In this document: one piece after another, positions 23,480-32,500 of the stretch
Layout: the number at the start of each line of letters is the position of its first letter
Numbering within the stretch: the stretch's first letter is position 1
Program-made: the position numbers and the translations under genes
Origin: a virus
Direction: 5' to 3' (one strand)
IMG/VR virus record: IMGVR_UViG_3300027754_000047
Coordinates: 1-64,000 of that record
Length of the DNA stretch: 64,000 bases
The notes under the pieces: generated by a model
What the model saw: only the letters and a program-made list of their open reading frames with translations
What the model was told of the DNA's origin: nothing
Databases searched by the model: none

Positions 23480-23990
23480 TTTTGCCCTTTCTGTAAGAAA
23501 ACTTGTAAACGCGGCCACGCGAAATTACGGGCATTTTCTTTAGCCCTTGCATTGCATTATTTTGCACAGCTGCAACGGCGAGTAACGCATCCACTGTTTT
23601 CTGCCACTCAGGCGGCCCAAGCAGAGCCGCAGTTGCAATTTTCTTGTCGCTATTACGTAGCCCAACCAACATGATGTAAGGGCCTGAGTAATCGTGGACA
23701 ACACCTAGATATAAGCTTAACCTATCCTGGCCAAGCTGGCTTATTAAATTGGCTGCGGTTAAGGCGTTGTATTGGTCGGTAAAATAATGACCAAACAAAC
23801 AAAAGTTATTAAAGTCAGCAACATCGATGTTGTCGTTAATCTTTTGAAACTCCAGCTTAATTCGCATTGCGCATTCATATAAGCCAACATCTAGCAGCCT
23901 ACACTCAGCTGCTAGATACTTAAAAGTTTTAACCAGTGCTGGCTGCAGCATGGCTATTGCTGCTTGTGCATCTTCTTTACTAGCTTTCAT
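23472..23990 (-). CDS. Hypothetical protein (172 aa)
   Basis: Start MKASKEDAQAAIAMLQPALV behind CAAGAAAGAAAGAC, the purine-rich leader also used at 15194 and 24679. Mixed helical protein with a basic tail (GRVYKFSYRKGKNG). No family recognised. Confidence 0.6.
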   Translation of the reverse strand: MKASKEDAQAAIAMLQPALVKTFKYLAAECRLLDVGLYECAMRIKLEFQKINDNIDVADFNNFCLFGHYFTDQYNALTAANLISQLGQDRLSLYLGVVHDYSGPYIMLVGLRNSDKKIATAALLGPPEWQKTVDALLAVAAVQNNAMQGLKKMPVISRGRVYKFSYRKGKNG

Positions 23991-24071
23991 GTCTTTCTTT
24001 CTTGTTGGTTTGGGTGTTTGTCTGAATGCGGCGTGTGCGGAGTGCCTTGCGGTTGTGGATCAATCGAGCTC

Positions 24072-24308
24072 TCAGCGAAGGTATCGAGCCAACTCCTGAT
24101 AGAATTTGAGCTTATCGTCATCCGATAGAGAAGAAAGCCATTCATCTGCGGTTTGCGGTCTTGCAGCAATCTCAGCTAATTGCTTCCATTCCTCAAAGGC
24201 GATTAGATCGCCTTTACGCGCGAGCTGTTCAAGGTAATGGATTCTATTGCGCATGATGGTCTTTGCGTCTAGGTCTGGAACAACAGGAACAACAAGGAAA
24301 TGTGTCAT
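24072..24308 (-). CDS. Small helical protein sharing a duplicated segment (78 aa)
   Basis: Contains RNRIHYLEQLARKGDLIAFE, nearly identical to a segment in the adjacent 124-aa membrane protein, with matching DNA. The C-terminus TADEWLSSLSDDDKLKFYQE is a short amphipathic helix. Its ATG overlaps the stop of the upstream gene. Function unknown. Confidence 0.6.
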   Translation of the reverse strand: MTHFLVVPVVPDLDAKTIMRNRIHYLEQLARKGDLIAFEEWKQLAEIAARPQTADEWLSSLSDDDKLKFYQELARYLR

Positions 24309-24457
24309 AAATCGACCATGACTCCCGTAAAGGTGATGTCGGGCATTCGTCCAATGTCAACGACATCGTGATTTCCAGTCAAATACTTCCATTCTTGAAA
24401 GGCTATTAGATCGCCTTTACGCGCGAGCTGTTCAAGGTAATGGATTCTATCGCGAAT
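24193..24457 (-). repeat. Duplicated ~65-bp segment in two adjacent genes
   Basis: The + strand stretch with GATTAGATCGCCTTTACGCG and AGCTGTTCAAGGTAATGGAT occurs at about 24197-24250 and again at about 24390-24445 with only a few differences. It encodes the shared RIHYLEQLARKGDLIAF segment. Indicates a recent partial duplication or a transfer of this helix between neighbouring genes. Confidence 0.8.
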
Positions 24458-24679
24458 AAGAGCTCTTCGGTTTGCTTCAGCTTGCTCTAAAGCTAGCATA
24501 TCTGCGTCATAAGAGCGGCGAATCGCTGCCCTTTCGCGTTCATGCTCGATGAAGAGGAGGATGAGGAGGATGAAGACGATGAGGATGATGAAGGTTTTGA
24601 TGAAGGTTGAAAGGACATCCGCCCAGAATTCACCCGATCCAAGACCAGCAATGAGATCAGCAATGATGGCGTTGGTCAT
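24305..24679 (-). CDS. Single-pass membrane protein (124 aa)
   Basis: A transmembrane segment at about residues 27-46 (TFIKTFIILIVFILLILLFI) is followed by a charged coiled region (HERERAAIRRSYDADMLALE) and the duplicated RIHYLEQLARKGDLIAF segment. Start is preceded by CAAGAAAGAAAACTAA. Function unknown. Confidence 0.65.
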   Translation of the reverse strand: MTNAIIADLIAGLGSGEFWADVLSTFIKTFIILIVFILLILLFIEHERERAAIRRSYDADMLALEQAEANRRALIRDRIHYLEQLARKGDLIAFQEWKYLTGNHDVVDIGRMPDITFTGVMVDL

Positions 24680-25357
24680 TTAGTTTTCTTTCTTGATTAA
24701 AGAAGTAGGTGGAGTTAGCTTACCAGGCAAAGTAAGCATGCCGGCCTTACTGTAGGTCCGGTAATTCGACATATGTATATGCCTGGCTTGTAACGTTAAG
24801 GCTGGGTTGGAAACCAAATAACCTGCTGTTGCTGCCGTGTAGGCAATGCACTGATCACAACGGATTTGGCCCATTTCAAAGTTAGCATTGGTTATTTTAT
24901 TTTGGCCTTGCCAACTCCAAACGTCTTGGCTGTACTCCTTGTGCGGATCCAGCTGCCACACTTGGGAACAAGGCTCAACAAGTATGTACCGAGTAATGCA
25001 AAAGAAGTCATGGGTTTGCAACATTGTTGACAGTTTGCTAAAGGATTCCGTTAATACGATGTCGTTATTAAGCAGAACATGTACTGCCGTTGAATCAGTA
25101 TTTTTATTTGCCAAGTCGAAGAACTGTTGAAAGGTTGGTCGATTTGCAACTGAATGTATTGAAACCTTCTCAGCTAAAGCTGGAGCCAAATCAGCAACAA
25201 ATGCTTTAGCTGCTTGTGCTTCCTGGGTTAGGAACATGACTCTTGTTACCCAAGATCTGCCTACGTTGCTGCTTATGGCATACTTTATCTCTTCGACCCG
25301 CATGATTGCATTAGGCTTGTTGCTGGCGGGAACCCAGTAGTCAAGGTACAAGTTCAC
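24680..25357 (-). CDS. GT-A-like glycosyltransferase (225 aa)
   Basis: The layout fits a short nucleotide-sugar transferase: N-terminal alpha/beta fold, a VLLNNDIVLTESF strand with the DXD-like Asn-Asp pair near residue 98, FFCITRYILVE, SQDVWSWQG, and a C-terminal acceptor-side block IRCDQCIAYTAATAGY, HIHMSNYRTYSK. Similar proteins occur in large phages and in glycan biosynthesis clusters. The acceptor could be phage DNA bases, virion protein or host surface glycan; nothing here decides. Confidence 0.65.
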   Translation of the reverse strand: MNLYLDYWVPASNKPNAIMRVEEIKYAISSNVGRSWVTRVMFLTQEAQAAKAFVADLAPALAEKVSIHSVANRPTFQQFFDLANKNTDSTAVHVLLNNDIVLTESFSKLSTMLQTHDFFCITRYILVEPCSQVWQLDPHKEYSQDVWSWQGQNKITNANFEMGQIRCDQCIAYTAATAGYLVSNPALTLQARHIHMSNYRTYSKAGMLTLPGKLTPPTSLIKKEN

Positions 25358-25380
25358 GTAGCCGCTCCTTGCTAATAGAT

Positions 25381-25752
25381 TTAACCAACTATATCAATGA
25401 GAGCCCTCATGTACTGCTCTACGTCAGCTACGTCTGGGTGGACTACAGCGAATGCAGTTACTTGCCGCTGCATTCGCATGCAGGCGTGTTGAGCCACTGG
25501 CGCACATTGAGTCCTTATGTTCTTCTCGTTGCTGATCCAACTACGAACGTTCTTGGCTGACCCAATGGCTGCACAGGGAAAGTCGTTTAAAAGCAGAATA
25601 CACAACGGCTTGAGTGCCGCTAAGTTTTCTTTATCCAATCTGCTGATTGCGCAGAATAAAGATCCTTCCAAGACGGCCTTAATACCATCTCCGGGGGGAA
25701 TTCCCAATAGCAAGTATCGCTCTAACGTTTCGATTGTCTGAACTGGAATCAT
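25381..25752 (-). CDS. Hypothetical protein (123 aa)
   Basis: No family recognised. Begins MIPVQTIETLERYLLLGIPP, contains several Cys, and ends YMRALIDIVG. It lies alone between a long inverted repeat and the glycosyltransferase-like gene. Start has GGCAAAAAC upstream, a weak site. Confidence 0.55.
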   Translation of the reverse strand: MIPVQTIETLERYLLLGIPPGDGIKAVLEGSLFCAISRLDKENLAALKPLCILLLNDFPCAAIGSAKNVRSWISNEKNIRTQCAPVAQHACMRMQRQVTAFAVVHPDVADVEQYMRALIDIVG

Positions 25753-25805
25753 GTTTTTGCCTTTACGTAAGTGCCCATTTAATAGCTACGGAACAGTTAT
25801 TAATT

Positions 25806-25881
25806 AACATAACACAGCTATCATTTGAAGTAAAAAACTTTTTAGGGTTTAATAGATTCAAATGATAGCTGTTATGTTATG
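25806..25881. repeat. Long inverted repeat between tRNA-Arg and the 123-aa gene
   Basis: Arms AACATAACACAGCTATCATT and TTCAAATGATAGCTGTTATG pair over about 24 bp with one bulged base and a 27-base AT-rich loop. It has no U-run on the minus strand, so a plain terminator is doubtful. RNA processing or protein binding is possible. The rest of the 25753-25981 gap is AT-rich with no ORF. Confidence 0.75.
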
Positions 25882-25981
25882 TGGCCCGTAGGCCTATGGT
25901 ATTTAACGTTTATTTTAAACAATTAACTCGAGTCTAAGTTAGTTGTTTAAAATAGTGTTAAAGGCAAATGGATATTGTTAA

Positions 25982-26055
25982 CGCATCTGGCTGGACTCGA
26001 ACCAGCGACCAGCGGCTTAGAAGGCCGCTACTCTATCCAACTGAGCTACAGATGC
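25982..26055 (-). tRNA. tRNA-Arg(UCU)
   Basis: Full cloverleaf: acceptor GCATCTG/CAGATGC, D arm GCTC..GAGT, anticodon stem GCGGC/GCCGC with loop CTTCTAA (anticodon UCU), T arm GCTGG-TTCGAGT-CCAGC, discriminator G. No CCA is encoded. Reads AGA, a codon often enriched in AT-rich phage genes. Confidence 0.93.
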
Positions 26056-26061
26056 TGTGGC

Positions 26062-26616
26062 TCAGTCTGCTTCAATCATTTTCATGGCGTCCCCAAAGCC
26101 TAAGCTGCAATGGCCATTGTACTGATACTCTTGGGCCAAGATTACAAGATTGGCTATTGAACTGCAAGCGCAGCCTAAGGAGGTCGGAGGATCCAACGGC
26201 TCAGGCAATTCGGTAAGCAGCCTAGTTCGACAAGCCAACACTTGCCCAAACCTGTGTTGCAGCTTTGGCCCTTTTAGGCCCTTGTGTAACAACAAGGCGG
26301 TCCAAAGTTCGGCCTCAAAGACCATACCTAGTAGCAATTTGCGGTACTGATCAAAGGCTTTAGCTCGACAAGTATCGCAAATTGCAGGTTGACTGTACCC
26401 GATACAAAACACTTTGCTGCTGTTTGGCTCTACCAGCTCTATTTTTCTTGTGGTTAGTACTACAGGCATAACCACTTTGTTATGGCAGGTGTCAAAGTAG
26501 CAGGGCTCCTTAACAGTTCCTGTAGGGCTGAGTTGTAACCTGCTTCGGATGTTTGTCCGGGCTATTTGGTATTCGATCACCATTGCGGTTAACGTCTGGC
26601 TAATTCCTTGAGTCAC
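26062..26616 (-). CDS. Hypothetical protein with Cys clusters (184 aa)
   Basis: Likely GTG start at 26616 with AAAAAAGGTAAGTATCAA upstream; an ATG at codon 12 has no ribosome binding site. CYFDTCHNK and ICDTCRAKAFDQY resemble a split zinc ribbon, which suggests nucleic-acid or protein binding. No family recognised. It ends 6 bp before the tRNA-Arg, so it shares the transcript. Confidence 0.65.
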   Translation of the reverse strand: MTQGISQTLTAMVIEYQIARTNIRSRLQLSPTGTVKEPCYFDTCHNKVVMPVVLTTRKIELVEPNSSKVFCIGYSQPAICDTCRAKAFDQYRKLLLGMVFEAELWTALLLHKGLKGPKLQHRFGQVLACRTRLLTELPEPLDPPTSLGCACSSIANLVILAQEYQYNGHCSLGFGDAMKMIEAD

Positions 26617-26731
26617 TTGATACTTACCTTTTTTTTCTTGCTTTTATGCTATGCCTCCTTGTAGGAGTAACATACATTGCATCAATTTTACCTCTTTTTA
26701 GGAGGCATCAATTGGTAGGGGTGTACGTCTA

Positions 26732-26762
26732 GTTATATTAACGTATAAATGGGCTTAATTTA
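26732..26762 (-). promoter_or_regulatory. Phage promoter-like element
   Basis: Minus-strand read: GTAAATTAAGCCCATTT, ATACG, TTAATATAAC. It aligns with the recurring element at 44013-44046 (AAATTAGCCCCTAATATTGG, TTAATATAC). It lies in the 26617-26905 gap just downstream of a terminator and upstream of the 184-aa gene and tRNA-Arg. The rest of the gap has no ORF. Confidence 0.6.
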
Positions 26763-26820
26763 CGATATAAGCTTGAGGTGTTTAAGGGTAAAATAGTTTA
26801 ACTTTAACCCCAATAAAATA

Positions 26821-26856
26821 AAACCCCCAGCCAAAGTTTTTTGGCTGGGGGTTTTG
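26821..26856 (-). terminator. Strong hairpin terminator
   Basis: AAACCCCCAGCCAAA and TTTGGCTGGGGGTTT form a near-perfect stem. On the minus strand it is followed by TTTTATTTTATT. It ends the transcript of the RNA polymerase/virion-protein block. Confidence 0.88.
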
Positions 26857-26905
26857 TCGTGATATTAACCAAACACTGACGGGAGATCTATTTAGTTCTA
26901 AAATT

Positions 26906-27151
26906 TTACGTAAGTCTGCTGCCAAAGGCTCCACCTAAGAGGCCACCAAGAAGCAGACCTGGCAGCGGCTTAGTCTCCTTGATTACTAAGTCAGATTTCT
27001 TAGCACGAAGTAGTTTAAAGTCTTCTGCATCAAGCTGCTCGTTATTGTTGACATCCAACTCATCCTGATCTCCAAGGAGCTCTTCTGCTACAGGAGTAGC
27101 AGCTGCTTGCTTTAAAATCATGTATTTAAGGTTGTTTGCAATTTTAATCAT
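26906..27151 (-). CDS. Small virion-like protein with glycine-zipper tail (81 aa)
   Basis: Begins MIKIANNLKYMILKQAAATP, the N-terminal helix motif shared with other genes in this block. It then has an acidic middle (GDQDELDVNNNEQLDAEDF) resembling an EF-hand-like D-x-N-x-x-x-L loop, and ends LPGLLLGGLLGGAFGSRLT, a short glycine zipper. Putative internal virion or membrane-interacting protein. Confidence 0.65.
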   Translation of the reverse strand: MIKIANNLKYMILKQAAATPVAEELLGDQDELDVNNNEQLDAEDFKLLRAKKSDLVIKETKPLPGLLLGGLLGGAFGSRLT

Positions 27152-27182
27152 AGTTGGTTCCTTTAAAGGTAACGGTTTTAAC

Positions 27183-27737
27183 TTATTCAGCTGTCATTTT
27201 GTCATAAGCCCTAAAAGGTACACTAGCCAACATCTTGCCGTAATTTGCGGCAGCTAAACCTGCCTGACCAATGGTTGTCGTGGTATCCGAGTTTCCGGAA
27301 CTAAGCAAATCGTTAAGGTAAGCGCCAAACGAGCCTCGACCGCTGAAGCGTTCGTCACCAGTTGCCATTAAACCACCAATGGTGTGGTCTAACTTGGTGT
27401 TACGGCCCTTAATTCCTGTACTCATACCTGCACCATAGTAGCCAGCTGCACCACCAGCACCGGCGCCTAGGAGGCCGGCAATAATTGCATTACGCTTCTT
27501 GTTCTTGTCATCGCTAGCAAAATACCCGCCGGCAGCGCCTGCGCCGCCGCCGAGCAATGCAAGTATAGCGGCAGCTGGAATTTTACCTGCTTCGGTAGCG
27601 CCATCGTAGGTAAAAGGAGCGTTCAGGTTGAGGGCATCAGGTACGCTGCCACCTTGGGGAACATCCATTGCTTGTTTGCCATAATTTGGACTGTGGGGTG
27701 CGTAGGCACTTTTTAAATTCGATGCGAGCTTAATCAT
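27183..27737 (-). CDS. Glycine-zipper virion-like protein (184 aa)
   Basis: N-terminus MIKLASNLKSAYA matches the block's shared motif. Two Gly/Ala-rich membrane-type segments (ALLGGGAGAAGGYFA and AIIAGLLGAGAGGAAGYYGA) flank a basic turn DDKNKKRNA, the classic glycine-zipper hairpin. Such proteins form membrane channels or insert in host membranes during DNA ejection. The role is inferred from the architecture and from proximity to the RNA polymerase. Confidence 0.7.
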   Translation of the reverse strand: MIKLASNLKSAYAPHSPNYGKQAMDVPQGGSVPDALNLNAPFTYDGATEAGKIPAAAILALLGGGAGAAGGYFASDDKNKKRNAIIAGLLGAGAGGAAGYYGAGMSTGIKGRNTKLDHTIGGLMATGDERFSGRGSFGAYLNDLLSSGNSDTTTTIGQAGLAAANYGKMLASVPFRAYDKMTAE

Positions 27738-27791
27738 AGGTGGTTCCTTTAACGGTAATAAGGTGGAGAGAGTAGTATACCTTATGTTTAA

Positions 27792-28400
27792 TTAATCGTA
27801 AAGTTTAATAGTGGGGGCAAGTTTAGGATTGGCTCTAAGTTTTTCCCTAGTTAGGCTTCGACCGAATAAACCGCCTAATAAGCCTACAGTGCCAGCTCCG
27901 CCTAAGCCCAACAAAGTGGCTGCCGCTATGCGGTTAAAAGAACTAGGTGGGCCATCAGCTAAGCCATACCCTAAGCCTGCTCCGCCTAGGCCTCCTAATA
28001 CAGCACTTATAGTGGCCCAGTTACCAAAACTAGCGTTTAGTTTATTTAACAGTTGTTTTTCGGTTTTACGAAAAGTGTTCTTAGCTTCTTGAAGTCTAGC
28101 TGCTTCTTGCCAATAAGCGTGGCCGGCCCCTAACTTACTACCTACACCAAAACCTAACACAGCGCCAGGTGGGCCTCCCATTAAGCCTCCAGCTACAGCT
28201 GCAGGTAAACCATAACCTGCCTGATATAGCGCTGAGTCTGCTAGTTCGTAAAGGCGTTGAGTATTAACAAAACTAGGCCCCAAGTGTTGCCGCTTAAGAT
28301 CATACTGATCATCTCGAAATAAAGACTCAGTAGAACTGGGAGTGGCTATTAACTTAGCCAACTCTACCGATGAATCTAGTAAGTTTTTTTCTTTAGCCAT
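27792..28400 (-). CDS. Glycine-zipper virion-like protein (202 aa)
   Basis: Contains GLPAAVAGGLMGGPPGAVLG, ISAVLGGLGGAGLGYGLADG and AATLLGLGGAGTVGLLGGLF, three Gly-rich hydrophobic segments, with helical linkers between. Its ATG overlaps the stop of the upstream 385-aa gene. Most likely a membrane-interacting internal virion protein; no sequence family was identified. Confidence 0.7.
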   Translation of the reverse strand: MAKEKNLLDSSVELAKLIATPSSTESLFRDDQYDLKRQHLGPSFVNTQRLYELADSALYQAGYGLPAAVAGGLMGGPPGAVLGFGVGSKLGAGHAYWQEAARLQEAKNTFRKTEKQLLNKLNASFGNWATISAVLGGLGGAGLGYGLADGPPSSFNRIAAATLLGLGGAGTVGLLGGLFGRSLTREKLRANPKLAPTIKLYD

Positions 28401-29557
28401 CAGGGTGTAGCTTTAGCTTTTTGGAGTGCATTATAGGCTTCTAGTAAATGTGATTGATCTGCCCCAAAAAATTGTTGCATATATTGCCCGTACCTTGAGC
28501 CGCCAATCTCTTTTGCTTGGTCAGCCATGCGCTTGCCTTTAGCCCAGAAGCCAGCATCAGCCGGTAGGCTTGGGTGGTTTGCATTATACTCATCGATAGC
28601 GGCTGGCCCTTCAAGCCCTACAGATGTAGCCATGTTGACTCCTGCTTGGACTGCGCCTTTCAAGGGAGCTACCCACGGAGCACTAGTCAAAATACCGAGA
28701 CCTTGCCTAGCTGTAGTATAGGCGTCACTAGGCAGCACACTGGAATGCATAGTTTTAGCAAAGCCTTGATCTACGGGATTGGTACCGCCTCCGTCCCACG
28801 CATAATACTTAGGATTAAGAGCATAGTGCTTAAGCGACTCGAAAGCAGAGCCAAAAGTACCTTTAACAGCTATTCTAGCGGCCTCAGATTGAGACATTCC
28901 TTGCTGTACTAGTTGAGTTTCTAGTTCTTGCCGACGTTTATCCATTAAGTCGTACCCGTTTGCAGCATGGTGAGCTAGATCATTTACGGCAACCGCTGAA
29001 GTAGCAGTAAGAGCAGGAGTAACTACTCTTTTAGTTATATTTCCTGCCCTTGAGGTCCCTGTTAGGTTCCTAACTCGACCTGAATGAGGGGCAAATACAA
29101 AACGACCTGGCGGAGTATTAGCAACAGCTCTGACCGGAGTAGCAGCAAGCCGACCTGCTCCTCTAACTAATCTGGAGCCAGCGCCTAATGTGCCAGCGAC
29201 TAACGCCAATGCTGCGGGAGTATTACTAGCTATTGCTGGGGCAGCCACTATTCCGCCTGCGGCTCCGCCGGCTAAGCCAGCAACCCCTGTAGACAGGGCG
29301 GCTGCATCTAACAGTTTATCGTTCTGGTATCGTAGGGGAACCTTATTCGTCCCAGGTGCAGCATTTCTAACTCTACGCACAGTATCTAACCAAGTAGAAT
29401 CATCAGCATAATCTGAACCAACTCGACCACCTGACCAATAGTTTGCAGCACCTGTAAAAGGTTCTGCCAATTGATTACCAAAAGTAGACCACCAACCAGG
29501 CTGCTCGGCGGCTTGCTTAAGAACTAGGTTAATTAAGTTGTTGGCGAGTTTAATCAA
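28400..29557 (-). CDS. Ala/Gly-rich virion-like protein, paralogue of the 477-aa gene (385 aa)
   Basis: TTG start at 29555-29557, overlapping the RNA polymerase stop, with GGAGGAGTGGG upstream. Residues 1-20 are MIKLANNLINLVLKQAAEQP. Residues about 25-110 (FGNQLAEPFTGAANYWSGGR and GSDYADDSTWLDTVRRVRNA) are nearly identical to the start of the 39235-40668 product, then the two diverge. AALSTGVAGLAGGAAGGIVA is a membrane-type Gly/Ala segment. Probable ejected or internal capsid protein. Confidence 0.75.
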   Translation of the reverse strand: MIKLANNLINLVLKQAAEQPGWWSTFGNQLAEPFTGAANYWSGGRVGSDYADDSTWLDTVRRVRNAAPGTNKVPLRYQNDKLLDAAALSTGVAGLAGGAAGGIVAAPAIASNTPAALALVAGTLGAGSRLVRGAGRLAATPVRAVANTPPGRFVFAPHSGRVRNLTGTSRAGNITKRVVTPALTATSAVAVNDLAHHAANGYDLMDKRRQELETQLVQQGMSQSEAARIAVKGTFGSAFESLKHYALNPKYYAWDGGGTNPVDQGFAKTMHSSVLPSDAYTTARQGLGILTSAPWVAPLKGAVQAGVNMATSVGLEGPAAIDEYNANHPSLPADAGFWAKGKRMADQAKEIGGSRYGQYMQQFFGADQSHLLEAYNALQKAKATP

Positions 29558-32500
29558 CCCACTCCTCCAACTATTTTGACGGTATCCGTTGCGTCTATTT
29601 CACCTCGGTTAAACGCTCTAATAACGTCATCCTTGGTACGGAAAGATTTTACGTTGTTCTTATCGGCACCCTTACGGCTGGCTAGGAATAGCCCATATAA
29701 GAACTCGTTCTTGATAAAGTTGTGAGCCTTCATAGTGGAAGCCGATAACAAGTTCCTACTAGGCAACATGCGGTCGTAAGCTTCCTTTACAGCCCCTGCA
29801 CTACTAGGTACGTGTAAACGCATCTGATCGCCGTCGAAGTCAGCATTAAAACCTACAACGACTGAAGGGCTCATGCGCATGGTATTACCTGTAGTTAATA
29901 CCGGCTTGGCTGCCATGAAGTTGTATTTGTGTAGTACCGGAGCTCGAGTAATGAGTACCGGCCTTTTTTCCATTTCATACAACAAAGCCCTACGAGCTGA
30001 GTCGGTCTTATTTTCTACTTGCTTCATGGCCTCAATAGGACTAGAGCCAGCAGCAGTAAGGGCTCTAATAATGTACGGCCTAAATACTGTAAATGCCATA
30101 TCTTCTGGTACCCCAACGTGGTCCATATCCATTGATGGATCAGGTGCAATAACGGCATTACCTACCCCTTCGACCGTAGAAGACAAGACCTTGCGTTGAA
30201 ACATACTAAACTTAGGATTGGAACCTAGCAAATGGCGAATTAAACCATTAACGTTCTTTTGCTTTAACTTAGCTGAAGCTGGATCGGTTAGGCCTACAGT
30301 AGCTTTGACCATACGGTAAAGGGCTAGTTGTTCTTTACCTGTAGAATCTGCACCTAGTTCAGTTTGCAGTTCCTTTAAGTTACTATTCATTGAATAGAGT
30401 TCTTTGTAAAGGAAGTTCATATCTGCCACCATCTGCATAGAGCCGGTGTCAGTAATAGGTCGGAATCTAGGAGGCAAGACCGGCATGGAGTCCCACAAGA
30501 ATTCCGATGGGTCTATTTTTCTTTTAGCCATTCCGTCTAGGTAGGCTAACTTAGTAATAGCATTAGATCGCTTTTGGCCTTTAGCTGTAGCCATTTCTTT
30601 CTTAGCTGCAGCCTGCTGGCTAGGAATGTCGTAGTTATGTAAGTAGGCAGTAAGGCCAGCCATACCCTTGATACCCTTAACGTCTTCGCCGCTGACTACA
30701 GCTTCGAAATCCTTTTGGGTCAAGCCAGTTAAGGATCTAACTGCATCCTCCATTACCGGGTTAACTACTTTAGCTGCTAAAGGAAAATGCCCGAAGGAAG
30801 ATTGGTTTACGCCGAAGATCTTCTCGTCAAAGAAGCCGCCATCTACAGCTTTGCCGGTACGGAAGTCTATATCTTTGGGGCTCTTTACTTCACCACCAGA
30901 CATAGCCTTAACGTCTGAATTGGTCATACCGTAGATGTTAATGATGCCGCCTTGGCGTTGAACGTTTACTCCAGCGCCCTTAAGTTGAGCTACGAACTTA
31001 TCCCAAACAAATGGTACGGCTACGTTGGGTACTGGAGTGCCAGCTTTAACTGCTCGCCAGTACTCGTCGTTCTTTTGCCCTCTGATAAGCCTAGCATCCT
31101 TAAGGACTTCTATAGCACCGTGGGCTAATAGGGAGTTAACATCTGCAATACCAATACGCTTAGCGCCTTCGGAGCCTCCCTTTACTGGGGCTTCTTCATT
31201 AGAGTACCCACCGGTATCTCGGCCGCTCAACTTGCCTTCTGCTTGATGGTGCAAGTTCATAAAGTAGCGAGTACCGGTAAAAACGTTATCTATATTCTTG
31301 TTGAGTCTCGGATCAAATATAGTTTCTGTGTCTGAAACTCTAGCTTTTTTAAGTTCGGCTTGAGCGAAGTCAATAAGGGATCCGTCGATGAAAGCTGGCA
31401 TTTTGTACGGTACGCCGGTCTGGGCTGCCAACTTCCCCAATGCCGCTTCAACGGCTTGTACAGGATTAACCCGAGTGACAAGAGCCAATGGATTATAGAT
31501 AACTTCATAAGCTGCTCCTGCCTTATCTTGAGGCATATCACTATCTTCTATTACCGCAGAGATAACACCTTTATCTCCGTAACGCCCTACTAGCTTATCA
31601 CCAGCTGTCATAGGCTTATAGGATTTAATAGCAACTTGCCAACCGGTTCGGGTTGGAGTCACGTCGGTAACTACTCCAGGCTGAGAGTGTTCCCAAGTTT
31701 GAGCCCTATTCGTAAAACTAGGTCGAGATTTCTTCACTAAACCAAAAGTGTCAGACTTACGTTCTCCTACCCCTAAGATAATAGGATCGCCTGGATTAAC
31801 AACCGTGCCTGGTTTAATTACTCCGGTGCTATCCATTTGCTTTAGTTGGTCTTTGGAGTACTGCCCAGGAAACAACGAGATAAACTTGTTGTAATCAGCA
31901 GTATAGTCGTCCTTGTTGTCATAACCTACAGTGTACATATGCTCTGAAGACATCTTCTTCGCAGCACTAGCGGAAACAACTACTCCGTCTTCGAAGTTGG
32001 AACCACCTAGTTCCTCGTCGCCCCAAATCATATATGCTACTTTGAGGTTCTTACCCATAGCTAGGGCACCATTAGCGTCAGTATAGTTAGACTTAGCTAA
32101 TAACTGACCAGGCTTAACCTGATCTCCTAGTTTAACTCCAGCAGTATTGTGTATGTAGGTGTTGTGTACTAGTAGACCGCAATCTACTGCAAACACTTGG
32201 CTGCTGGCGACTTCGAAGTCATAGACATAGGCGGCAGGTTCAGCCTTAGTAATACTTACTACTGTATCCCACATAACGTCAGAGTCTGCCCAAGGCTTAA
32301 GCACTCCGGATTTAATGCGGTGCCGTTGTATGTAGCTTCCAGCAGTAGCAGTCTTGTAAACCGAATGAGGGGTTGTTGCCCCAGTGCCGGCATATGCCAA
32401 GACCCTACTAGCCTGAGTAACAGGGATCCCGTCGAACGTAGCAGCCCTAAAACTAAGGGAGGTTAAACTATTTAGCTTTTCGTTTCGGTCCTGGTAGCAG

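Noticed and set aside
16264-24050. A shared GCACTCCGCACAC string at about 16.27 kb and 24.03 kb (opposite strands)
   Set aside because: Only about 20 bp, in unrelated contexts; could be chance or a scrap of old shuffling, with nothing to support function.
23987-24169. Overlapping ORF ending at the 23990 start with a Pro/His-rich tail
   Set aside because: It overlaps the 78-aa gene in another frame, has no ribosome binding site, and its composition (QPQGTPHTPHSDKHPNQQ) looks non-coding.
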